64,000 nt of DNA from Mytilus galloprovincialis (taxonomy: Eukaryota; Mollusca; Bivalvia; Mytilida; Mytilidae): contig NC_134849.1 of the NCBI RefSeq assembly GCF_965363235.1, positions 13,232,863 through 13,296,862 on the forward strand, in the 5' to 3' direction. Under the pieces are notes generated by a model. It was not told the DNA's origin and did not search any database. It worked only from the letters and a program-made list of their open reading frames with translations. Below are positions 44,816-56,300 of this stretch, in pieces; position 1 is the first letter of the stretch; every line of letters starts with the position of its first letter. Both the position numbers and the translations under genes were made by a program.

Positions 44816-47800
44816 AAAAAACGGGTGAAACTTTCACAGTGATTATCAGGGGTTGCTCCCCTTTTAAGAATAAAATAAAAATTAGAAAGAAGACGGTTTA
44901 TGTTAACTGAAAGTGTACCATGTCCCCTTAATTAAATAGAAAAAATAATCAACTTTAATTCTTGCTTCTTCCTATTTAATTAATTAATATTTTTGATATT
45001 AAAAAAAATAAGTAGCTCAAAGTCAAACTGCTGCACAAACCGCTGCGACTTGAGTTAAAAATCAACAGATTGCCGAAGTATTATTTATTTATTGAATATT
45101 AAAGCATCTGAAACTTTATAAGTGATTGCAAATACATTTGTGCAATTACTGACTGGTGCCGTGGTGAAAAATTTGTCAACTTGACTTATCAGTTATAAAT
45201 TAAAGAATTACAGATGTTCTTAAAAAAATACGGGATGTCGGGATGATCATAGTGACTTGAAAACGCGTACAATCATGTTTAATTAAATTTTGATGTATTT
45301 TTTTTTAATATTGGAAATGAAAAAAAAACATTATCACTTATTTTCTTTATGTTTTCCATATAAATTTCATTTTGGGTAAATTTGAGGCAGGAAAAATCTA
45401 TTAAATAACAAAAGTTGCCAATCAATCTCGCAGTGCACAAATTATTCGGAAGACTCTTGCAATACTCTACGTAGTTTAAGGTGACCCCAGAGGAGTATCG
45501 ATTGAGGCACGCTATCGTTGGCGCCATTTTAGATGCTGAAGCCGAACAAACTACAACCTGTAAATTACATCGGAAATAGTAGACACCCGTAAGTAGATTT
45601 TTCTAATAGAAAACTATCTTATATTGCCACCGGCCTTATAATATCATTTATAAATGTAAAAATGTATAGATATATTGCAATTTACAGAGTAAGAGCCTAG
45701 AGGCTCTCAGTTTCCGCACTCCATCATAACAAATTAAAATTGATAACTTGGCAGTGAATTCCGTGCTAATAAATGTTTGAAACATCACCACCTCAGTCTG
45801 AATTGAAAATCCCTTGTATTCACACAAAAGTATATTTCTGAACTTTCTATTTAAAAAAAAATATATGGAATGAGGGGGTGGGGATGGGGTGGGGGAAATA
45901 TACCTTTTTGTGTTAACCTGTTATGGCCCTTTTCAAGGTGCTGGTAACTGTTATTTGAGATCAAGTTGTTCGTTAAATGTTATCAGCATTTTTTGTGACC
46001 TGTTTTTGCCAAAATCTAGGTGTTGTTAACCTGTTAACAGACCCCTATTGCCCCCCCCCCCCCCCCCCCCTGATGAAATATTCACTGACAGAATTCACAA
46101 AGTAGTGTATTGAATATTTTTCTACACACTGTTATACATAGATATATAGGAAGATGTGGTGTGTTTGCCAATGAGACAACTATCCGTCCAAATAACAATT
46201 TATAAAAGTAAACCATTATACATGTGGTCCAAGGACACAGTTATCGTCCTTTGGTTTTCGTTGTCTACGAAATATAGTCCCTAGTGTAAACAGTGTATAA
46301 CTTGCATGTTTTATTTGATACACTTTCCCAATTTATTTCTTGATATTAAATGCATGCAATATTAAGTAGGGGGATGTAATTACATGTCAAAAAAAATTGG
46401 GTGCTGAATCTTTATGTTAAGAAGTAAATTAGTCCAGTTCTAAAAGGTCAAATTTTAGCACGTCTGAAGCTGTCAAACTGAATTCTACATCCCCTTAACA
46501 CAGATTTGTCAATATTTTGAGTTAGAGCTGGTAGAAGTTTGTATAATTTTGATATTATTTGTCTCACTGGTAGTTCACTACACTGTAAAATCATTTTGAG
46601 AAAGAGCAGGTGCAGATTTTTTTAATTTGAATTTATTGTCTAAAAGAAATGCACTACAAAATAACTGTGTTCTCGGGCCTAAGAAGGTCAAATTATGTCA
46701 TTCAACTGGGAGCCTTAACTTGTTGACATTAAAAGAATGAAAGGAAGTATTGTCCACTGTCATTGATAATTTTTTACAATATTTGAATAAGAAACTTTCT
46801 TAAGGTGCAAGTGTAATTCAGAACATATGCGTGACAAGGCAATGAATATGAATAAATTATTTGAAAAATAACTAATCTGTACTTCTACTTAAAACTTAAT
46901 GTATTTTGAAAAACATGAAAAATGTATTCTTAAAAGTACATGCATTAACACAGACTTTCAATTTTTCCTGAAGTTTCATTGGTGGAGGTTGACTTTTCAC
47001 AGTTTGGTGGTCAAGGGGTCTCTAGTTCTGGAGTTTGATTATTAACTTTTTTCTACCCTTTATATTACATTATAAGAAGCATAAAAAGCAGTAGAAAGTG
47101 CTTGCCTAAATAAAAAAATCCCTTTCAGAAAGCTGTAAAATATCGTCATACATGTATATGAAAATCATTACTTTCTTTAATTTAAGAAAGGAAAAATGGG
47201 GAATTTAATAGCAGAGTCTTAAATACTTAGCTATTACTCAATTGTGTTCAATTTTAAACTATTTTATTCATCTCAGCTTTTTTGTACATGTAATATTCAT
47301 TTGGTGACACTGACATGACTGATAGTTGATTTACATGTATAGATATCAGTAATAATAATTATAACAAGTTACATTTTTGTAACTAACATCTAAATCACAC
47401 CCAGCTTCATATAAACCAGTACTGTCCTTATGCAAATTAAAATGTTACAGATTAGCACCATCACTCAGTTGAGAAAATATTGTTGATATATATTTGTACA
47501 TGCATTGATAATTTAGTAGCAAGATTTTCTCAGATTTAAATTTTAAGTGGTTTCTATGTATTACATTGACCTATGGTTAGAGGAATGGTTAGGATCCGGC
47601 TTAGATGTTTAACCCCGCCACATTCTCAATTTCTGTATGGTGTCTGTGCCGTGTATCATGTGTATATTTGTTTGTTATTTTTTTGTACATAATTTAGGCC
47701 AATAATTTTGTTGTTATATGAAGGATTTCACTAATATACAACAGCAATTTATACCTGAAATTTCAACCAAGAAAAAAGGTGTATAAATGCTCATTATTGA

Positions 47801-49818
47801 AGGCTGTTTACCATGTTCACCTATATTTGCTAACTGCTACAATATTTGATCTAGTGGAGACTTGTATCAATAGTAATCATACATATACATTTTTGTACAT
47901 GTGAACGTACCACGTAATTAATATATTAAAAATAGCTGGCCATTTAGTTATGGAACATGAGAGACAAACATTGTCATTGTAAGACCTTAAATTAAGATTT
48001 ATTTAGAGTCTGATAAAACCGGGCTGTACTGGAGATACAAATGTACATGTAGGTGTAGAGTGGTCATTAAGGAAATGAATTGCAATGACCATAGTCAGAG
48101 CAATTTACATATTTTTGTATGTATAGTGCATGTAGTTGTTTCGTGGTAATAAGGGGAAATTGAAAAACCATCTAGTTATTAAAATGTATAGCAACACATC
48201 CATAGCATAATTTATAAGAAAACCACTTCAGATAGCATCACATTAAAAATTGTAAAATCACATTACCATGAAGTTAAAAGGCCCTTGGGAGAACACTGTG
48301 AGTACCTATAGAAAGATGAACAAAAGTTTGCTCGTTTATGGTTGTATGCTGTTCAGGCCACCCTTAACAAATTGTTTGTTTGGCATTGCCGACTCACACC
48401 ATCAGCAGGTGGGTAGGTAGGTAGGGATTTTTTTTTTTTTTTTTTACATCATTAAAATCTTTATATATCACAACCATGATGACTCTAGATCACAGCCAAA
48501 AGCAGTGCAGCATTGTTGTGTGTACAAACTTATGGTTTCTTTGTTAGGGGTTAATGTCACATTCTACAACACATGGATAATTTCATGTCAAACATTCAGT
48601 TTTTTTGGAGGAGTAAACCAAAGTACCCAGCAGAAACATATCTGTGGTAGGGAACTGACATTAACCATGTAACATGTTAGACATGAAAATTGATTCTTAA
48701 TTGTGGGACTGTCCATTGAATAGAGGCTTAATGTCACATCTTGAAATTGCCTTCAGTTTGGTAAACTTATCATATTTTAATCAGTTCGACCACTACAGTT
48801 CCTTGTACAAATAGATGATTTAAAGCTTTGATTGTTTGCTTGTTTGATGGGATTAAAAGTAACTTTCTACACCATATGGGCAAGTTCATTACAGTCAGTT
48901 TTATTGGTGGACGAAAGCGTAGTGCACAGAGGAACCTTATTATAAATGTCATGACAATCTAACCTTAATTTTGTGAATGCATACATGCACTTATCCCTAG
49001 AGGTGATAAGACTAGCATTGATACATGCAAATTTTGCGGAACTACCAAATGGTCAAAGCCACTACAGCCCCTGATCAGCTTTGAGAATAGCAAAATATTA
49101 CAAATTTAGAAGGTTGGCACAAGAACAGTCATGAATGCCTCACCCTAGCAGGGTGTTTATACTGCATTTGTAATAACCGCAGTAAAAGTATGATAATTTC
49201 AAAATATAAATATGCTGTAGGACAGACAATTTTTACAGATAATTTAAAATAAATTTTAAGGTTGTTATGATTGTTTGATTCACAGGGTTCTGGACATGCA
49301 TGACATAAATACCGTTAAATTCATGAGCCCTTGGTTTGCTTAAAACAATGGAACACTACCAGTAGATACATTTATAAATATGTTGCCGTCAGATATCTGT
49401 TCTGTTTTAAGAATTATCTTATTCATGTTAAGAAGAAAGAGAGGGGTTGGGTTCATAAATTCTTGACACACAAAAGAGGCTAGTCTTTGAAATATGTATG
49501 TTTTGTACCAGGCTAACCTCTACTGGTACAAAACTACTATAAACCTGTAAATCTGGGACCATATTGGTCTTTTAGCTTTGGTGTTTTCATGCAGGTACAC
49601 CTTTCAGCCATCAAGCCAATGCATCATCATCTTGAATAGATATAAGAAGATGTGGTATGAGTGTCAACGAGACAACTCTCCATCCAAGTCACAACTTGTA
49701 AAAGTAATCAATTATAGGTCAAAGAATACATTGTTTTGGAATTAACATGGCAACATGCTTTGTTATCTGGTTCAAGGAAAATTTGCCAATGATAGATTTC
49801 ACATATTTAAGAGATCTT
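44816..49818. other. long stretch without a confident gene
   Basis: AT-rich. Around 45480-45610 is a possible divergent first-exon region: minus-strand ATGGCGCCAACG at 45527 opens 82 codons ending at 45279, and on the plus strand a strong donor GACACCC|GTAAGT lies at 45590. A 20-base C tract lies near 46052-46071. Dispersed fragments include about 46141-46215 (minus, AAGATGTGGTGTGTTTGCC), 47595-47690 (ACCCCGCCACATTCTC), 48540-48670 with a related block at 48840-48960, and 49640-49715 (minus). Confidence 0.45.
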
Positions 49819-50166
49819 TCAGAGGTTAAAGCCACAGATGTTTGTTCTGTCATGTCTGGGTGAAAAACTTATATTTCCTGATGTGAGGATGCAAAGCAGA
49901 CACCAACAAATTACAGTGTCACTGTCTGCTTTACCAAAGACCACATTTGAGTTCTCTAAAAGGCCTTTCAGAACATCAACCCATGTTCCATCTAAAGAAT
50001 AGGTGAACATCTTATTTTTAATAAAATGTTCCTCTCCCTTGACTAAAGCATAAGTGGATGCTATCCACTGCCTGTCTTTTTGACATTTTTTGCAGACTTT
50101 TATCGAATCTATGTCATTCAAACGCTTGCTCTGAATACAGTGTACAACAAGCACTTTAAAGATCAT
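49819..50166 (-). CDS. unrecognised 115-aa ORF
   Basis: From ATG 50166 the minus strand encodes 115 residues with a CxxC (VCKKCQKDRQW), a hydrophilic middle and a cysteine pair (CWCLLC). No family recognised, no clear splice donor at its end. The sequence before it (CCGCGGAGTTTGTTTCCGGG, reverse strand) is less AT-rich than its surroundings, which could suit a start region. It may equally be a chance frame. Confidence 0.25.
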   Translation of the reverse strand: MIFKVLVVHCIQSKRLNDIDSIKVCKKCQKDRQWIASTYALVKGEEHFIKNKMFTYSLDGTWVDVLKGLLENSNVVFGKADSDTVICWCLLCILTSGNISFSPRHDRTNICGFNL

Positions 50167-50214
50167 GATTTGAAATAAGTAAAGCCCGGAAACAAACTCC
50201 GCGGATATGATCAA

Positions 50215-51937
50215 AATTCCGGCGGTTTTCCGATTTTTTTAATACAAAAAAAATACAAATTTTGAAACACCAATAAAATTATTCGGGCGGCAAGTTTTTC
50301 AGTGGGTCGGGCGTCAATGCCAAACAAATGAAATTTTATTTTAGGCCTCACCTTTACATTTACCTGATTTATATTCAATGTCCTTTGGTCTGTGATGGCA
50401 TTGTCATATATTGTAAATCATACTAGATATCTTTTAACTATAAAATTTAAACACACTGATAAAATTTAATAGCTGGCATGGAGACAGGGCTCACATGCTT
50501 CAGAATCATAGGGATACATTGCAAGTGACTCTCTTTGAAACAGATAGGGAGAAGTGGAGATTTGAGAGAGAAGTGCTCTAGTACTATAGTATTAAGTGTC
50601 TACCGGTATGATGAGTTTATATATGTAAATAATGTTCTTTTTATATTGTTCAATTCAAGTTGGAGTATACAATTTAAGTCCAAATCTTTTAATTATCATA
50701 AAAATAAATTATGTTTCATTGACTTGTTAAGAATGATCCATGAAAGCAACTAAATAGAGAATGGTCAGGTGACAACAGCATGACTAGATTTCACTTTTGA
50801 TGGTTAGGCAAAAGGAATTGATTGGAAAGCGACTTGAACACTGATGTCGCCTGCTAGCATGAGCCATGAATTAGACATTGTATTTTATTTATTTTAGAAT
50901 CTGACATACATGACATATGACTAAGATTTACTTCTAGTCAATAAGCAAAAATCTTCTGGAAATCTATTTATGCATGGCCATGGATTTTTCTAGCATTCCA
51001 CAGGGTCCGGTATTCGGACCCATTCCCAACGGCAAAAACCCTACATTTTTCCCAATTTTGGCAGCAAAATTCCCAAATGATCACAAAATTCATTTTAATC
51101 TTTATTATTCATGACAGAGATGTTTATTTTATTCAACCGCTAGCTTTATGTAAAAAAATCGCCAACAAGTAATGTGTAAATCCAATTTGAAACATATTGA
51201 ATGAAAACAACATTGACAAACAATGGCTGCCATTAATAAATAAACAGGAAGTGTGGGAATAAACTAAAACCAGGTCAAATCCGGAAACGGACAAGTATAT
51301 AATTCCGGGTTTGTCAATCAAATACGGTAAATAAAAAATGAAAAGAACCAAACATGTGACAGCTATCATAGCAACACTAAAATTGAAAACTAAAAGATAT
51401 ATAAAAAAGAAAATAGAAACAGGATATATTTTATACAGAACTTAAAATACAGGGGTTTCATTATCTTTCATGTTGACTGGTACTTTCCATGTTTCTAGGT
51501 GGTACTTTTCAATTTATTCCATGAATATCTTATATAAAAATTCCTACATTTAGACGGTACTAGTAAATAACATAGGAGGGTAAAAGTACCGGGTACCGCC
51601 TCCTAATGAATGGCCTGAAAATATTTTATTTCACAAATTTTCATGTCAAAATCAAAAAAATGTAACAATCGGGATTATCCTGAAGTTGGAACTCATTATT
51701 TTGATACTCAAATAAACTGAAATGCCATGTTGTTATATTTAAAAAACAAAGAAGGTGTAGTCCTTACTTTATTTTCACCAACAAAAAATAATTTTATGAA
51801 CTAATCCCACTAAAACTAACATCTGGTATATTGGTTGTTTTTCCCAATTTCATTGAAAACCGCGTTAAAAAATTCCCTAAACTGGCCAGGGTCCTTTTCC
51901 CCAAAATACCCAGATAAACCCCTGATGGCAGATTGAA
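50215..51937. other. no gene seen
   Basis: AT-rich with scattered repeat scraps. About 51000-51100 (CAGGGTCCGGTATTCGGACC) and 51850-51925 look like parts of a worn DNA element. Nothing else identified. Confidence 0.4.
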
Positions 51938-52218
51938 CTACCATTTGATTTTTATGGGGGGGCTAGGATGAAATTGGAAAAAAATAGGCAGGACAGGAGT
52001 TTTGCGTAAAAAAAAGGCAGGATGAGACACTTTGCAAAAAAAAAAGGCAGGATGACAATTTAGGTAAAAAAAAGTCAGGATAAACTATAATAAAAAAAAG
52101 GCAGGACCGAATAGAGTGAAAAATAAAAAGGCAGGACAGAGATTACAACTAAAAAAAAATGCAGGACAAAATTTTTCATCCTAGCCCCCCCCCCCCCCCC
52201 ATAAAAATCAAATGGTAG
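51938..52218. mobile_element. MITE with ~35-bp terminal inverted repeats
   Basis: Left end CTACCATTTGATTTTTATGG then GGGGGCTAGGATGAAA. The right end is its reverse complement (TTTCATCCTAGCCCC, C tract, ATAAAAATCAAATGGTAG). Inside, AAAAAAGGCAGGA units recur about seven times at ~30-35 bp spacing. No coding capacity. No convincing target duplication. Confidence 0.85.
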
Positions 52219-54183
52219 CTCCCTTAAGACAATATTGTATTTTATCAAACTATGGCCACGTTCCTAGCTTTAGTTACAGCTAAGATAAAGAGTGATGCAA
52301 TTTCACCATCTCTTATAAGGTTACCATAAGAGTCTTGTATTTTCATCACAAAGAAGTGTTACATGTACTCCTTTGAATTATAGAATAAGTTAACATCAGT
52401 AAATTAAGTCTCAAATAAACTTTATTTCATCACCAAACATAAAATCAGGACCATTTTCCCCATTTCAAGCCTCTGTAAGTTTTCTTCTATTTTCACCATG
52501 TACACACATGCGCAAAGTCAACTTTCGAATACACATCCTAATTGGAATTTTGTACATCAGGAGTTTGTAAACATTGACCAATAAGACAATGATTTAAAAC
52601 ATAATGAAATATTGGCAAGCTAAAAAGGTAAGACCAGTTCGAGTCTATGGACATTTCATGCTTTTCTTAATCCCACAGACTTCATTCTTTTTTATACGGC
52701 CGCAACAAAAAAAAATATGGTTGTATATTGGTATCACGGATTGTTTTCGAATTATAACTTTTGTGTTTATATAAGTAAAAAGAAATCAAAAAATTTTAAC
52801 ACAATGTTTATAACCACAAAAGAGGGGTTAAATATCTATTTTTTGTATGTTAAATTAACTCACATAAACTCTTGTAATATGATAGGGGGTTAGGGGGGAT
52901 ATTTGTAGATCATAACATTATGTTGAATAACAACATAAAAAGAAATTTGTCTAAATATATGTAAAATTAATTCCTAACTTTTGTCTCATTTAGGTTAATA
53001 CATTGTACGTGTACAAAGTGATGGTTACATTACCTTAGATGAATATGGATTTTTCTGGTTATTTTGATATATGTGGTAAGTACAATATACAAATAATTAA
53101 AAATGTTAATTTGTACAACTGTATTTTTTTATGGTCCTGGGGCTGGCCTGTTATCATTTTTATACCCCATGGAAAGAAGACACAGAGAGTATAATGTTTT
53201 TGACCCGTCCATCCGTCAGTCCTGTTTCTTGTCATAGCAACTCCTCTGAAACTACACTGTAACAGAATTTAATGAAGCTTTTTGAAGATAATAAGGACAT
53301 ACTACGTAGATGTGCATAAAGACAGGATTTTTTTTTATATTTTTCTTACCATTATTTAATTTCTCCTATAAAGACAATGTGTGGATGTGGGGTATGTGAG
53401 GTTGTTTAATCTTGCATGAAGAGATATTTCCTGTATCACAGTATTGATAGTGTCATTATTATATTGAAATTAAATACCATGATATATCAAATGATATCCA
53501 GTAATTACTTGTGATGAAACTACATTTGTGTAACTATTTATTGATTGTTAAAAAAAAACATTGATATATACATGTACATTTTTTTACATGTATCCTGATA
53601 ATAGTGAGTGCAGTTGTGGGAAATGTTGTATATTATTTAATGCTATCGCACAATTCAGTGACAATGCAAGTATTAATTGCATCCACCCCTCAGTCAGTGT
53701 CTAGCGACTTGAGTTTACATCTATTAATTAACTAGAACAAACCCGCGAAATTGCAGGCATTCAAAGCGTGTTTGAAAGTATGTAAAGTGTCATAGGAAGG
53801 ATTTTGTGGTTGTTTGTTTGTTTAAGTGTTTCATATTTGTTTTTCGTTCATTTTTTGTACATAAATAAGGCCGTTAGCTTTCTCCTTTGAATTGTTTTAC
53901 ATTGTCATTTTAGGGCCTTTTATATCTGACTATGCCGTATCGGCTTTACTCATTGTTGATTTCTGTGTCATTTTGGTCTCTTGTGGAGAGTTGTCTCATT
54001 GGCACTCATACCACATCTTTTTTTTTGTAAAAAAATTTAATAACTGAAGAATTTCAGAACAACAAATCATAGGTGATTTGGGACAGGATTATTGTTTTTA
54101 TAGCCCGGCTCATGCTTTTTTCACAAAAAAATAAGTTTTTTTTGTTTGCTATTGATTTTAATAATACATGAATAACTTTTATA
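52219..54183. other. no gene; dispersed repeats
   Basis: About 52690-52840 is a worn copy of a TATACGGCCGCAACAAAAA-type element. About 53160-53335 is a fragment with ACTCCTCTGAAACTACACTG. About 53815-54022 is a well-kept plus-strand copy of the common mussel element (GTTTGTTTAAGTGTTTC ... GAGAGTTGTCTCATTGGCAC ... CACATCTTTTT). Confidence 0.6.
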
Positions 54184-54975
54184 TGTATGTTCAAAAGTAT
54201 ACAGAAAACCGCTAACTGGAAGTCTAATCTGACTTAGAATTTCATCTAACGACGAATATCAGACAGCAAATACACTTCATTCGTAGTATATGTATGTTTA
54301 TAGTATACAGGAAAACACATACTGGAAGTCTAATCTGACTTAAAATTTCATCTAACGACGAATATCAGACAGCAAATACACTTCATTCGTAGTATATGTA
54401 TGTTTATAGTATACAGAAAAACACATACTGGAAGTCTAATCTGACTTAAAATTTCATCTAACGACGAATATCAGACAGCAAATACACTTCATTCGTAGTA
54501 TATGTATGTTTATAGTATACAGGAAAACACATACTGGAAGTCTAATCTGACTTAAAATTTCATCTAACGACGAATATCAGACAGCAAATACACTTCATTC
54601 GTAGTATATGTATGTTTATAGTATACAGAAAAACACATACTGGAAGTCTAATCTGACTTAAAATTTCATCTAACGACGAATATCAGACAGCAAATACACT
54701 TCATTCGTAGTATATGTATGTTTATAGTATACAGAAAAACACATACTGGAAGTCTAATCTGACTTAAAATTTCATCTAACGACGAATATCAGACAGCAAA
54801 TACACTTCATTCGTAGTATATGTATGTTTATAGTATACAGAAAAACACATACTGGAAGTCTAATCTGACTTAAAATTTCATCTAACGACGAATATCAGAC
54901 AGCAAATACACTTCATTCGTAGTATATGTATGTTTATAGTATACAGAAAAACACATACTGGAAGTCTAATCTGAC
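54184..54975. repeat. 106-bp tandem array, ~7.4 units
   Basis: Units carry ACTGGAAGTCTAATCTGACT, TTCATCTAACGACGAATATC and TTCATTCGTAGTATATG. Inner units are almost identical, differing mainly at one base (CAGGAAAACAC or CAGAAAAACAC), while the first unit is diverged. This points to recent homogenisation. Confidence 0.95.
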
Positions 54976-56300
54976 ATATCAGGACGCCTTTTTCTCGTTT
55001 TTCTCCCCAAAAAACTAAATCTGAATAATTATATGAATGGATGACAAATGCAATTATGCACTGTACCTATAGGACACAGAGGCATGATGATTAATTTATT
55101 GTGGAAAGAAGAGAATTGACACACATCTGGTTAAATAGTATAGATATTTCTGGCATTATTTCTATTATTCAATATTGGTTGTTTTATAAACCAGATTCTC
55201 AATACCGATGCTGCACTTGGTCTCTTGTGTACATGGTAAAACAAAGTCTACCTAACCATTAGGAACAGTATTACTACAATGTATTCTGTATGGTTTTTTG
55301 CTCATTGTTGAAACCTGTATGGTGGCCTATACCTAATAACTTCAACACCATTTCAGTCTTTGTTGAGAAGTTTCATACCAAATTTTATGTTTTATAATAT
55401 TATTAACTACTGATCTTGAAATTAAAAAACCACATACAGTCCTTGTTCTGTAACATGTGTAGATATACATGTACATTTGGTTCTGTCAATTTCTGTTAAG
55501 TTTGTAGTACATATGTTCATTCGTAAGTAAGCAAAATGTGAAGTATTAATTCGGTGCTGTGAATGCCAAACCTCTATTTCTATGGCTGAGCTGGTAGATA
55601 AAAAATATTTAAAGAAAGACTTGATGATGTTATATTTGCCTTTGGCATTTCTTTTAATAAATACAATGTGGAATATACATGTATATTGATGATCATACAT
55701 GAATGAAAAAATGAATATATATATATATATATATATACAAAAAATATAAAAATATGTATATCCTAATTTATCCTTCCTCACTCATTTAATCATACATGCA
55801 TGTATCGTGTTTTGTTGAATTTACAAAAGATCAATACATGAAAGTTTTGGGCATTCTATTTTAGACATTTACAATGTAGAAACATGAGAAATATAATGCC
55901 ACAATTTTAGGTGCTGTAATCATTAGACTAGGCCTACAATTTATCTTTAATGTTCATACAATTTCATACAGTTAGGTTTTGATGATATCAGTCTTTTGGG
56001 TTTTAAAGTAATATTCTTTCATTTTGGTTTTTTTTTTTTTTAGCTAATTTAGGGATGACTTGATGATGATAAGATATGTCAATAAAAAATCGTTATGAAC
56101 AAAGTACAAGGTTTATAAAAAAAAACTGTTCTGGTTACACAAACAATTTGAGTTATATATTTCAATTAAAAAAATTCTTAAACATTCTCAAAGTTGCTCA
56201 TACCAAGTAAACAGGGACAGTTTGATAGGTTTTCAATTTTTGATATATATATTATTTTATAATAAATAACATGTGATAACCATGATAACAGAAATATAAT
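54976..56300. other. no gene seen
   Basis: AT-rich with an AT dinucleotide run at 55717-55736. A worn fragment of the common element lies at about 55285-55395 (TGCTCATTGTTGAAACC). The long minus-strand frame at 55422-55781 is low-complexity and not supported. Confidence 0.45.

Noticed and set aside
45279..45527. 82-codon minus-strand frame as a confirmed gene
   Set aside because: Good start context but no family, no splice exit and no support beyond length; kept only as part of the divergent-start finding.
51451..51924. hAT-like element bounded by CAGGGGTTT and AAACCCCTG
   Set aside because: Only about 9 matching end bases and no matching 8-bp flanks.
55422..55781. 119-codon minus-strand frame
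   Set aside because: Driven by an AT microsatellite and low-complexity residues.
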